From positions 868,001 to 932,000 of the forward strand of contig NBAZ01000001.1 in the NCBI GenBank assembly GCA_002794735.1: a stretch of DNA of 64,000 nucleotides, in the 5' to 3' direction. The stretch is from Pyrrhoderma lamaoense. Its lineage: Eukaryota > Basidiomycota > Agaricomycetes > Hymenochaetales > Hymenochaetaceae. The translations under genes were made by a program, and so were the position numbers. A model generated the notes under the pieces. It saw nothing but the letters and a program-made list of their open reading frames with translations, did no database searches and was not told the origin of the DNA. Numbering within the stretch: position 1 is the stretch's first letter; the number at the start of each line of letters is the position of its first letter. This document shows positions 52,301 through 64,000 of the stretch, piece after piece.

Positions 52301-55300
52301 GGTTGTCTCGGATATGGCGGGAAAACGGTAAATAACTCATTAAATTTCGCAAAATCTTTAACATCAGCTCACAAACATTGTGAAATCAGCTGTTGAAACA
52401 CAAGGAAGCAATCATTGACCTTCTGGTATTACTTGTCGATAAGACGAAATCCGAAAGAGGCTATAGTGGTACGGGCCGACTAATCACTCGCCTCATGAAT
52501 ACTTTGTCTGGGGTGTATCCAATTAATAGTCGATTTGTCAACCCAGATGTATGGGAGGACGAAGGTATAGAAGAATTTCATAACGTGAACGGAAACTAAC
52601 ATATCAATTCTTAGACTTCAAAAATAATCATATATTGTATTGGGGCAAACTCTACCAAGGGAAGAATGTCAATATAGAATGGCATGGCAAGTTAGAGTAT
52701 TTTATTCGAGAGTATTGTCAACTTAAATCCTTAATAATGTAGTCCCGTGCGAGGACGAAATTGATTTCATCCTACAAATCAGCGATCGACTAGTCTCGCC
52801 TCTTTTGTTAAAGATTGTGGGTCTGTTAGAACATACAAGGAACTGGGACAATGCTTCTCGCAATGACTTCTGTCGGTATGTGAAACTTCTAAGATGATCT
52901 ATAAATACTAAAGCATCATGAGAAGCTACTTGTACGCCGTGCGATCCTTTTGGGGAGGGCTTCCAACGATAATTCAAGAACTCAACAATCCAGAAGACCC
53001 ACTGAAAGCAGATGAATTCGGTAAACCTGTTGGGCTAGAACCTCGTGGGCTCAACTTCAAAGCTGGGTTCGCCTTGACTGACCCGGAGGACCCAAGATAC
53101 CAGCATGTCTACCGGGAGAGAGAACACTACGGAAATGTACTTCATCACGCCGCCACTATCTTGCAGACAAACGTTAGTGGCGAAGATCACATTGATGCTG
53201 TCGTAGTACTTCTGAAGGTATCGTCTGTTATTATATATATCATACAAGCAGTTACAAAATTTACTATCTATCTACATACACCTTATTGAAGGCTATTGAC
53301 ATATTCATGCTCGAGTATGGGGCAAATTATGGGACCTACTTGCATCTTCGAAAAAACTATACTGCTGCCCGAGAGTAAGTTTTTTACCATTTAATTCTAT
53401 GCATGTGTGTTGATTACATCTGCATTTGTACTAAATTATAAATCGATAGTTCCATGCGCTTGTGGCCTCGTCAGAGTCTCAACACTCGGCTCGTTTTCCT
53501 AAAACGTGCTCAAGTTTATCATAACGCCCGATTAGCTTCAAATACAACAAACCGTCCCCAGACGGAGCTATGTACAAAGCTTATTGGAGATCTCGTAGAG
53601 CTTTCGCTCTCTCCTTACACCCGGATCAGAAAGTGTGCTTCCCTATTTTCTACATTCTGCCCATGTTTTGGACCATCTAACTCATCTGTAGGAGTAGTCA
53701 ATCTGTTCTGATTGCGTGTTGTGAAGTGAGAAAACGTTACTACAAGTTTATCCAGTCGCTGATGTATGTCTAGACTTATCCTTTGAACACAGAATCTGTG
53801 ATGAGGAGGATGGTGTCATCCTTAGTAAAGGGTACTGACCCCGACCGGATGAAAGGTGCACTGTTTGTACTCTCTTCAAAATCTCTCAGTAAGTTCTCCC
53901 TAATATGCAAACATGAAGTTGAATATCAATTGTCATTAGGGAAAACACTCTATATAAGTATGAGACTTGTCATTTGTTATCACCTGCATATTGTTTCTAA
54001 TTTCATAGTAGACAAAGAGTTGCAAGGTGATTTCATCACTGCCGTTCTTCAGTGTCAACACCAAGAGAAGGTACTAATAAAACGCATCCCAGAATATTGC
54101 TGAGTTTGACTGACATATCCCTCTAGCCTTCAATACAAAAGCTCGTCTCTTCCGTTTATCACGATTTCCTCGTTTCTCGAGGTTCCAACGATTGCCTCCA
54201 AAAACTATCACTCGATGATGAAGTCATATCCTTGAGTACTAGCATGCAAGCCATCCAAAGTATTTTTCCACTTGAAGATATCGACAAAACCCTGCTTCAG
54301 GCTTCTATGTCATTAGCTGTACAGACCAAGGAGAAAAACAGGCCTTTGGAAGAAAATTTGGTGAGCATCGAACATACACTTTATGAGTTCCCTAGTCATA
54401 AACGGGCCTGCTGGTTGTTCTTAATATAGCTAAAGAAAATCGTCGACATCGCAAGTCGGCAAGAGACGCATTGGCGTTATCTTCAAATGTCAATACAGGT
54501 TATTATCATCTTGCTCCGAAGAGATAGCCCAGTGCCTTCTGAAGTAGCCAAACTCCTGACGATGGCAACAACGAGATCCCACCCAATGACCCGATTTTTT
54601 GCGCAAAGGTCTGTGTAGCTTGTTCCTTACCTTAGGAAATACCACTAAAGTCATGACAACCACGATTATAGGGCATTTTGCTTGATAACAGCTCATATCA
54701 AAATACGCTCTTATTCGAAGAGTGAAGCGGAGTTATGGTTTGAAGAATGGAAAAGCCCTTTTCAATATGACTTACCCGTTACGTCTTCCCGAAGAATAAT
54801 TGAACAGTTCCAGAGCTGGTCTTCAGATCAGGACCTGCTGCCGTAAGTACTAAACTGGAATGAATACAATAAGATCTTAATCCGAACTCTGTAAAGGGGC
54901 CTTTTCGTTGACAAGATAAGCTCTGGATTTTTACTATGGGAACCAAGCATAAAATCGTATCGCCTTCCTAACGATACTCAATCATTAACTTTAGTATGGG
55001 AGGACAACTCAAGACCCGCTTTGTCAGCTATGGCGACTATATTCCAGGATCCAGGATATTTCAAAACGCTATTTTCTCTTTGGTCTCAGGAGGCAAACAC
55101 CAAAGGGTTATTGAATCCGACGTTAGAGCTCCGGTGAGTTGGACTACCCCGGACATAAAACATGTTGATGAAACGTGTACCCTTAGACCGGATAATGTAT
55201 TATTCATGAAGTCGATAGGTACGCTACTTTTTCCGGGGATATCAATCTGTTAATTAACTTTATTTTGCCGTCGTAAAGTGAAAACCTTTGAAGACAGATT

Positions 55301-57627
55301 CTTGGATTCGATACTTGGTCCCATAGAGCCGCTAATTTTAGACACAAACCGTTTCTGTCAACGTGCAGCCGCAGAAGCTATAGCAGGGGTGAATATTCCA
55401 GTCTAGGTTTATATCTATCACTTATGCATATGTCACTGAAGGTATTTCGTGGTTCTAAACACTGGGCTGAGTCTACCCGCAAGACGTTATGGATATGGTT
55501 CATGAAGCATATTGGAGAAATCTATTCACAAATGAAGCCAGATACGCTGGCACTTTGGGAATGCATGATCGAAGTAAGTTTATCTACTCGATTTTGTTAA
55601 TTCACTAAATCTCTGGGCCAGTCTATTCTAGATGACAGGGACCCTCGTCGCTGTAGACCACTTATCGATTGGATTTCCTCCCTCCCACTGGATTTTCATA
55701 GCGACTCAGCTTTTTCAAGTCAGTTTTCCTGGAATCATCTGTTGTTCCATCGTTTGCTAAAGCATACCTTAGTGAACAAGTCCTTAGGGCTATTTATTGA
55801 ATTGCCGAATTGTATTGGTATGAGATTCGGAGGACTATGCCAGCAATATGCGAATACCTTATTTGAAAATGCAAATACGGGTTATGCAGAGGTAAATGGG
55901 TTATGCATGATCAGTAGCTATGATAGATAATGTAGATTATCTAAATGCCTTCTCTAGATCCGAGGTTTTCTTGCCCAGGCCATCTATGTTTTAACAATGT
56001 GTGAATGGTTTCCATCTTTTCCTTCGCTAAACGTATTTCTAGCAACATGCAAAAGAGAAATTGACCCTTTGGGAATTCGGTACGGTACTGTTATTCAACA
56101 GCGAAAAATCACAAACTCATAGTTTCCTTAGGAATGCTCGTCATATCAAGCATGTGCAAGGTTTCCTCAACAGGTTTCCTACTTGGAGGATGGAACGTCT
56201 CCCCCCACCTAGGGTTGCACAATCACAGGTATGTGGTGAATCTGTGAAAGGCAGTCTAAACGAAATTTCTTATTGCCTGCTCATTGGAATGACGCAGTAT
56301 GACAAAGTCAGCTTGTTGTGTAAGTGATCGTGCTACTTTCCCATGGATAATAATAATTTTTTATCTGTAGTGTTAAGTTGGCTATGGACATTGATCTATT
56401 GCCCAGAAGCGAGCCTATCCTTTTCATACATAATACCACTGCTGTAAATCTTTTCATTATTCATGGAAATAATCACTTATTCAGTTTTATCTAGTCCGGA
56501 AATCATAAAGATGACGGAGTTGAATGATAACCCTGAGCTTTCCGCACTCAGTTCAGGTATACTGCTCATGTTATCCTCAATTACACCACCTCGAGAGTAT
56601 ATTGAGTTAATTCTCAATGAAATGATTATTTCCATAATGTCTTCCTTGGTAAGTTTCAAAAGGATCTGGCATAATTTTCTCAAGTTGACTTTTGTCCTAC
56701 TAGTCACGGAAGATAAAGATAACAGTCCTTCCTATAATAACAGTTTTCTACTACCGAAATATACTCGATATATCGGAAGAATGTAGCTCGAAGCTTTTAG
56801 AAGCGGTCATCTCGTGTTTATCAGATGAGAATGTTGAGGTACGGGAAATCGCAGCTAAATTGCTATCCGGCCTCTTGCGCTGTTCTCAACGCCGGAAGAT
56901 CCTGCCTCTGCGGGTAAGTGACTTAAGACATTGCAAATCATTCGACCTTTAGGAATGATATACAATAGGATCGATTCGTTTCTACCATTCGTACCACGAG
57001 ACTGCCTCGGAGACAGGATCCAGAATATTCTCAGGCGCTGCTTAATCTACATGCTGCTATCTTGGGAGTATGTGCCTTAGTGGAAAGCTTCCCTTATAGT
57101 GTTGAGCCTTGGATGCCTCCATTAACTGAGGGTGAATTATCTATATTATCATTTATCGAATAAGAAATCTGGCTGATGCTTTTCTGTGGCTCGTAAAAGT
57201 CCTCGCGCCCCATGCGTCAGATCCCCCACCTATTGCGGGCACAGTCCGGAAATGTGCGTCAGAATTCAAGAAGGTGACTGTTTTGCTTTCTTTCTAGTTT
57301 GAAAAAATTTAACAGCTGTATAACCACTTGAATAGACACATCAAGTAAGTGAAATAAGATTGATTAAGAGCCGAATTAGTCTGGCTTTCACAACAATTGT
57401 TGTTATTTGAAAATTACTTCCCGTTTCCATGGTACCGGTCATCGCCATCCACCTAAATATGGGAAATATCTACAAAATATCTACTAGTTAAGACATTTTT
57501 GATCTAGACTGACCTCTTGTTACAGGACACTTGGCACATGGACCAGCAGGTGTTTAATGAGGATCAACTCCAAGCTTTGTCTAATATGCTCATTGGAACA
57601 TCCTATTGTGCGAAGCAGATTTTTTAA
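49344..57627 (+). CDS. BLM10: BLM10/PA200 proteasome activator
   Basis: Blm10 is a huge HEAT-repeat dome that caps the 20S proteasome in the nucleus and cytosol and opens its gate. The gene spans over 8 kb with about 25 short exons, consistent with a protein of roughly 1,900-2,000 aa. Recognisable stretches include SLPYECEPIEEMYNRLAHII, MKYPLVKSIRIKLLQFYYEL, FSIWEAFNSNIVDDRMIEFM, TRLVFLKRAQVYHNARLASN, DLVELSLSPYTRIRK joined to SSQSVLIACCEVRKRYYKFI, and near the end THQDTWHMDQQVFNEDQLQA. The start is ATG 49344. In the unspliced last frame the C-terminus is NMLIGTSYCAKQIF (stop 57625-57627), four residues past the position where yeast and human homologues end in a Tyr-x motif. An alternative last intron (57607-57650 region) would lead to a different tail ending at 57799. 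Confidence 0.9.
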
Positions 57628-58439
57628 TAATCTTCGAGTTTCGGTAGCTGAATCAGATTATTTTTATAGACGCATAAGGCCAAGCGCCCGGCTTTGGATC
57701 AATCCCGATCATCTTCCCGGAGGTGTGATTAAGTATTCGTTGTGCCGGACCAGACGAGCTCGAGATAAATCGTTAAAATCATCTAAGACTGAGATGTAAT
57801 GATCCAGACTAGTAGCATGTCTGTAAACTACGTGTACATGTAATGAGAGTAACAGGCCATGTAATATGATAGTAAAAAGCAGCTTGCACTAGCTCATACC
57901 AGTGCGTCACAGATACCTAACAGGATGAGAAGATAGATGTGGAGTAGGCTTATGACGCGGCGAAAAAGCCGAAGGCACGTAAACAAAGGTGCAGGTGCGG
58001 GCGCACTTGATGTTTGTGAAGCATGTGAGGAATTCTTCTTGAAGAGAAAAGGAGATACAGCAAGCGTAGAATGTGAGATTTCAATTGGAACCCTATGATA
58101 ATCGACATGAGGACCAGAAAGCACATGGAGAAATAGGGGAAAATATTGTTTGTGCATTGAAGACCAGGGAAATAACTGTGGCTTCGAGTGACTATCGATT
58201 GTGACACTTAAAGGGTCATCCAGAAACGGAAGTATACCTCAATATGGATGAATTTTCTCACGGATGGAACGAATGTTTGTACACCGTTTGAATTGTGTGG
58301 AATGCGTATTGAGCGCTGTCTACTGTGTTCGTCGCCGACGTCGACGTTCTGCGGTCTTCGCCCATTCGCTTTTATCCCCGTCACAGCTATCACATTGATC
58401 GATACACGTCGATAACAATCCGTCCAACTTCAAGTTAAT
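57628..58439. other. Spacer between BLM10 and the CCCH gene leader
   Basis: The left part holds the BLM10 3' UTR or an alternative last exon to 57799. The middle carries overlapping short open frames on both strands (for example 57952-58098 on plus, 57894-58157 on minus) with no recognised family. I cannot support a gene here. Confidence 0.4.
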
Positions 58440-59215
58440 TATTCATTTCAATTTGTGCGTATATTTTACTGCGCCTCGCATTAGGCACGTTGCCATCAAA
58501 ACGGCCTTCTTGCTCATCGCCTCCTGCCTCCATACTCTTTCTTCCTCTTGCTTTCTCTCTGCTAGTATTCTTGAGAGTGCAAGAATCACTTTTCTTACTA
58601 GACCCACTCCTCATTGTTGTTCGTTTAGTGGTACTCATACCTATTTTCCAACCAGATCGAACGCGCATATTCTCAATTTTAGAGCGTGTTCTTCTTTCAA
58701 GTTGAACAAATTTCGCGTCTCATAAGCGTATCATTGCGATCCTAGATCTCCTAGTGGCTCGAACCCCTCGTATCGATTCGCCTACCTACATCCGTGCGTA
58801 AGGTGTTCTCGCGTCCCCGTGCACACGCATTTTTACTCCGTTTCGCCCAACTTATCCTTTCTTGTTTTTAAGCTGCCTATCATTAACCGATTATTCTTCC
58901 TTTCTGCCTCGTTCATCGCAAGCTATAATCTTTATTATCTAGTGAGTTACGATCTATGTAGACGCCACCCTGTTTTCCTTTCCCCCCTTTTGCCTCCATC
59001 TTCTCCTCGTTGAACTCGATGCTAACTGTACTCCCTCCTCGTCCTTTCTTTCCTCCAGTTTCAGTGCACGCACCAACAATGACATCTTCTCCTGCGTTGT
59101 CAGGATATTACCCCAAAAGTTATGACTGGACTCAGTCGCATGAGCATCGTGAGGGCCATGATAGCCTCGATGTGTGTTTGGTTCATCTCCTCATCTTCTA
59201 GTGTCTTCTTAACTG
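58440..59215 (+). promoter_or_regulatory. Long pyrimidine-rich 5' leader with an upstream ORF
   Basis: From about 58500 the plus strand is dominated by C and T runs and has no gene-like frame, as expected for a promoter and long leader of the CCCH gene. An upstream ORF from ATG 59019 runs 60 codons to the TAG at 59201, only 14 bases before the main ATG. A plausible 53-nt intron (59149-59201) overlaps its end. Leader extent is inferred; no transcript start can be seen. Confidence 0.4.
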
Positions 59216-62067
59216 ATGGGGCGTTTCATTTGTCAGCGCTCTTCACCCTCAAAGGATCCCGCTTCCTCTCCTTCGACCCGGAGGTCGGGTCCTGGTTCAC
59301 AACGATTGTCATTCTCACCGTCTCCCCTTGTTATGTCCAATCAACCTAATACTGAATATATAAAAACAAATCCAAAGTCTGCCGCTCCCATTGAACCATA
59401 CGTACGTGACAGCTCGGAAGATAACTACAATAATCTTCGTCGCGCGGGAAACCGTTGGAGTTTCAATGGTGCAGAGAAAACGATTGACTCTAAACTAAGT
59501 ACTTGGGACCTTGTTGATGAGATTGGAAAATTAAGTATTGCTAATGGTAGTACCGGGGAGGGTACCGATGGGACGACGACCCCTTCTAAGAATGGTGTTC
59601 TTCAAATTCATGAAGCGAGTCCTTTAGAGACATCTTCATCTGATACTTCTCTTGATTCTGCTTCCCCACAAAACCCTGATACACTGAATTTACCTTCGCA
59701 TTCTCGTGGATCGTCCACTGATACTCTCAACTCTGAAACTTCGGCGCCATCTAATGCCGCACATCTCAACTCTCTCAAAGCTGCGGTGGTTATGTCTGAC
59801 CTCACGAAGGATAGGCCCAGGTCTTTCAGCGGAGCGCTCTCTGATGTCGAACTTCGCCGATTACAAAACATCAATACCCCTTCTCAACTTCCTGACTCGC
59901 TGCAGGATAGGGGATCACCTTTGACTCGTGAGGTAAGTGGTGGGGAGAATAAACCTCCATCATCTGTTCCTAGCGGTGAAAACATTGGGGGGTCGGTTCA
60001 GCCAATGTACCCTTCAATTACCTCTTATCCAACGGTTCAGCAGCAGCAGGTGTCCCAGGTGCGCGTTTATCTAATGTTTTCACTGATCATTAAGCTTAGG
60101 GATTGCCACTTCGATAGTTTGTGAACTCTAACACGCCAGCTCTTCATCAGGGTGATATTGCAGGAAGAAGACAGGAGGATCTACAACAACGCCAACAATT
60201 TAACGCTAATAACCAAGGGCTTGGACCAAATTCATTCCTACCTGTTCAAACAAATGGTATACGCAATGGTCAGCCTGACGTTATGCCACAGTACCGTCAA
60301 CAGATTCGGGGATCAATATGTTCCAGCCCCCCGTTCAAATGCAGGCGCAAGCTCCTCCGCCTCTACTTCCGAGTCCCACGAACTTCGGGTACCCTCCAGG
60401 TATGGCGAACGCCCCTGGACATCAAAATGCTATGTCCCTTGGTACTTCACAACAAATGTACAACATGCTACTCCCAATGGACCCCGGGATGAATCGTACT
60501 CAGCAAGTGTTCCGAGCAGGTCATCAACACTCTGCGTCTGATCCAGCTAGCCTTCGAGATGCAGCGGCCATACTTCTCGGTGCGGGTGTTCATAATATGC
60601 AGGGAATGCAGTTCTCTCCTACGCCTGCTATGAGTCCTGGAATGTATCCTCCGATGGCAATGACACCGCCAGTTTTCTCAAATCAATTTTTCCCTCCAGG
60701 TACTGGTCCCCAGCCCCAGGATATGTATAGTCAAGATATGATGAATGCTATGGCTCAACAAATTCCCCAGTTTACGGGTTCAACTGGTGTCCCTTCGACA
60801 CCTCAGGCCAACACGTCGTCATTCGCTGGGTCGCCAAGTCCACCGAACTCGTCAGGACCTAGTGCAAATAATAGGAAGTTAGGTTTGTACAAAACCGAGC
60901 TTTGTCGAAGTTGGGAGGAGAAAGGATCTTGTAGGTACGGCCCCAAATGCCAATTTGCGCACGGTGAAGAAGAGATTCGTAAGGTTGCGAGGCATCCCAA
61001 AGTAAATATTTAGTTCTCATCCAATTTAACCTTTTTATTAACCAAACACATCCTTTTTCTCCAGTATAAGACCGAAATCTGTAGGGTGAGTTCACCATAA
61101 GCTGATATTACATTTTAGATCATAAGAAATATTAACATTCCGAACAGACTTTCTGGGTTTCCGGATCTTGTCCTTATGGAAAACGGTGTTGCTTTATCCA
61201 TACAGAGTTGCCGGCCTCTGGTACACCTCCTGGAGCTGTTGAAGGGGCAGCAGTTCCGCCACCCACTCACGATGGCCGTGCGCGCTCTATGAGTACGAAC
61301 AGTGACCCAAATGACGCACAGAACTCCCTACTCGCTCGCATCACAGCTAAGCGTAAAGTTGAAGAGAACGGGGCAACGACTCCTACCGTTGCTACTATGG
61401 AAAATGGAAATGGTACTGGCTATCAATATGCTCATAAACCACCTACAGGCGCCTTACGTGTTGATACTAACGTCGAGGCACCGGTTGCTTCAAAGCAAAA
61501 CAAATCTGCATATCCAACATTTGCAAGTTCCTCTATGCAGGCTCTTTCACCAGGACCAGTAACTGCCGGCCCGGAGTTTGGACATCGCATCGGCTCTTCT
61601 GGTGTTGGTATCACAGACTCCATAAATCAGGTAAGCTCGATGTTTTTCATGAAAATTGTTAAGTAATTATTTCTCAAAACGTATTTAAACTATAGCGTAT
61701 GGCTGGGAGTGGTCCAAACCCAAATTCGCGTCATTCGTATACCGCATCAGAGGCAAGCATCACTTTTGGGCAACAAGCTCGAAATGTTTCTGGTGGATCT
61801 ACTCCATTTAGTGTTCTTAGTGGTCAGACTGACAGTCCAGCCCCATCAAAAACACCTAGCGGACACGGTCATTCGCGTTCGGGAAGTGCAAGTAACTGGG
61901 GTAGTTTCTCCCAGAAGAGCACACATCTTGGTACGGGTTCGAGTCCGTACGCACACACACCATCTCCTGGAAATGACCCCATGACTGCTGGTGCAGTATC
62001 CGTTGTGTTGCCATGGGCAAACGATTTGAACACAAACACGAGACACAACGACAGGACTTGGTCCTAA
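59216..62067 (+). CDS. Tandem CCCH zinc-finger protein (tristetraprolin/Zfs1 type)
   Basis: Six exons (59216-60058, 60118-60256, 60304-61001, 61065-61085, 61148-61630, 61696-62067) sum to 851 aa. Two zinc fingers of the form C-x8-C-x5-C-x3-H are led by YKTELCR and YKTEICR, the lead-in that defines the tristetraprolin family. Such proteins bind AU-rich elements in mRNA 3' UTRs and speed decay; yeast examples are Cth2 (iron) and fission yeast Zfs1. The rest is Ser/Pro/Gln-rich and disordered. The start is the ATG at 59216, since an in-frame TAA lies just before it; a later ATG at 59334 (MSNQPNTEY) is the next choice. A 21-nt exon encodes exactly YKTEICR. Confidence 0.9.
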
Positions 62068-64000
62068 CTTCAAATATATTTCAAAGGGGAGTTGTCGGGA
62101 TTAATGGATTATGCTTTATTCTTAAGATGAAAACAAGTTATACAGCTTGCAGTTGTCGGCTCCCTGAGAGCCTGTCTCTGCAGCTTGATGAACGGAAATG
62201 AACATGATGGACTCGTCACTAATATCAAACAACAATGTTTTCTTGATTTTTTCCTTCTCTTTGCTTTTTACTATCTCACTGTTCTCCACTCTCTACTTAC
62301 CTCTTGTACTTTTTTGTGGGTATTCCGCTGTACAGAATCGGTTGTTTACGGTGGATTGTCATGCTTTCAGCTGCTGTTTAGTTCTTAAATCATTCTTCTC
62401 AACAACTTTCTGGATGATTATTCTTTTCAGATTTGCGTTCTTTATTCATTTCTGCATCGTACACCTGTTTACCCCCGTTGCACATTTCTTCATCTTCTCA
62501 TCTTTCTCATCGTTTACATACCACACAAGTGTCTCTCGTCTTTTATGTGTTTAAAATAACTCTGTGAATGTCTAAACTGTCCTCATACATAAAAAAATCG
62601 GGATGTGTCGTGAAATCTGCCGTAAGCTCTTTTACGTGTGCCTCGTTTCAAGGCTTCTAATAGTGCAAACAAGTAAACAACAAATTACGAGATCACGAGA
62701 ATTGTTCAATTTCGTGTAGTTTGTCCAAACCTAATAATGGGTTACAAGCATGGAAAGTTACACGTATGTCTTCTTGCTTCTGAGAAGATGTCATGTAATC
62801 TTCGTTCTACGAGAATAGCATATCGTTTACACTCGATAGAAATATAAAGTGTGTCCATATGATATGTCGAGAAGTGTTCTAGTTTAAAAAATACTACATA
62901 AACTTGACGGCATAAAAGAGTAAGAGAACCAGAGCGTGGGGGGTGAGGAATATTAAATCAATCTATAGATCAGTGAAGTCGAATGTATCAAGGTACGAAC
63001 ATGACACCTTGTAGAATCAAAAATATAGCTGAATCCGCTTTCCCGGCGAGTTTTCGAGCCTTGATAACAAACTCAATTGAGAGGATAAAAGCTGTAAAAC
63101 ATCGAACGATAAAGGTAATTCTATGAGCCACATACCGAAAGGATTATAGCTCGGATCTCAGAAGGAGTCAGCTAGAGCCCACAATGATAGAAGTCTGTCT
63201 ATTGAATAGATGAGTAGAGGGTCCCGCTCAGGACGGCGCATTGTCAAACTATGTCATTAATGCAAAATCAGTACATCCAGGAGGGTATGGTAATTGAAAG
63301 GGGGCCCGTCCCTCCGCTACCGCACTTGGTTGGCTCTAGTAAATTAACACCCTGGGCAACATGTGCGTGCATATGAACATCTTGACTTTTCAAAAAAAGT
63401 ACTACAAAGTGAGAAAGACGATAAAAATTTATTTTGTAAGATACCGGGAGATAGTTCACTGGAATTTGTATTACACTGAAGAAGTCCCGCAGCAACGTTT
63501 TTCCATTATTGCATAAAAGAAGACGGGCTATCGGCCGGATTGTACATGTACGTATGCCACTAGTATGTATGGCTATATGACGCACTCAAAGCTCAGGGAA
63601 CCGCAAGGATGGAACAGGATATTTGATCAGACGATGGTTGGTTGCACTGGCTATTAATCCATACTTGTGATACATTCCCAGCAATGGACAGCGGTTCTTC
63701 GTGTGGGCAGCGGCGAAATCGATTTTCCTTAAGGACGTGATAGGAGGGCATCTCACAGAGTAGGACTATAGAAGGATCAATCAAACTCTACTTTACATGC
63801 CAAGTTGCATTAATTGTTACATATGATATATGCTGCGTGTGTTAGTGCGTGTTCCCAGAGAATGGGCGGCTTTAAGTATTGAAGTTGCGTAAATATAGAT
63901 GCTACTGCTAGGTTTGATCTCGAAAAGATTGAATGAAAGGAAGTGCTTCCTACCGGGGGATCTCGTGAACTCCGACTCTGATGCGACACCAATTACTCTG
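62068..64000. other. Terminal stretch without a supported gene
   Basis: The first 500 bases are very T-rich and probably contain the CCCH 3' UTR; open frames there (62185-62554) are low-complexity Phe/Ser/Leu readings. From about 62,700 on, minus-strand frames at 63268-63585, 63593-63784 and 63810-63992 show no recognised family. I see no tRNA, repeat or mobile element. A gene entering from beyond the right edge cannot be excluded. Confidence 0.4.

Noticed and set aside
57952..58098. Small plus-strand ORF of 48 codons with a Cys-x2-Cys pair, and overlapping minus-strand frames
   Set aside because: Too short, no family, overlapping frames on both strands and no clear promoter; most likely chance.
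62185..62554. Phe/Leu/Ser-rich open frames after the CCCH gene
   Set aside because: They arise from T-rich 3' UTR sequence; no start context or family.

Overview
This window reads as a slice of a basidiomycete (mushroom-type, Agaricomycete-like) nuclear genome. Genes are dense on both strands and broken by many short introns of about 45-120 nt with GT..AG ends. Products include Agaricomycete-flavoured families: an F-box protein with a GWNCRTQ tail, a DIRS-like reverse transcriptase, a CYS-3-type bZIP and a basidiomycete-style histone H3. The tRNA genes carry introns. There is no operon logic; genes meet tail-to-tail or head-to-head with short spacers.

Layout. 0-11 kb: 3' end of PRP19 (+), mitochondrial ATP synthase OSCP (+), a large Suv39-type SET-domain H3K9 methyltransferase (-), a Ugo1-like outer-membrane carrier (+), a membrane-anchored Nudix hydrolase (-) and tRNA-Gln(CTG). 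11-18 kb: NPL4 (+), a CYS-3/Met4-like bZIP (+) facing a TauD/Jlp1-like sulfonate dioxygenase (-). 18-26 kb: Spt21/Ams2-like histone-gene regulator (+), GEP4 phosphatase (-), MCM5 (-). 26-34 kb: a lone reverse transcriptase/RNase H gene (+), TIM21 (-), histone H3 (-), a long gene-free stretch, a C2H2 factor with a polyglutamine tract (+), tRNA-Lys(CTT) (-). 34-49 kb: ArsB/CitMHS-type anion transporter (+) facing an Nramp metal transporter (-), MED6 (+), AP-3 sigma (-), F-box protein (-), ecdysoneless/SGT1-like protein (-), V-ATPase subunit F (+), AIM18-like chalcone-isomerase-fold protein (-). 49-64 kb: the proteasome activator BLM10/PA200 (+), a tandem CCCH zinc-finger mRNA-binding protein (+) with a long pyrimidine-rich leader, then about 1.9 kb with no gene I can support.

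Most content is conserved housekeeping. The points most worth a second look are: several SUMO-interaction-like motifs in the disordered N-terminus of the H3K9 methyltransferase; a histone H3 whose tail is two residues longer than the canonical one between K23 and K36; a sulfur-type bZIP sitting tail-to-tail with a sulfonate dioxygenase; ACGCG (MCB-like) elements upstream of H3, MCM5 and the Spt21-like gene; an intact intron-bearing DIRS-like reverse transcriptase gene without visible mobile-element ends; a 21-nt microexon that encodes exactly YKTEICR before the second CCCH finger; and a BLM10 C-terminus that runs past the expected gate-opening tail.

Exon joins were worked out by hand from splice sites, reading frame and family alignment from memory. 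For the OSCP (alternative ends), NPL4, bZIP, Spt21-like, Ugo1-like, RT, H3, ArsB-like, VMA7 and CCCH genes the exon lengths sum to whole codons. For the SET protein, BLM10, Nramp, MCM5, ECD and AP-3 genes only the ends and selected joins were checked.
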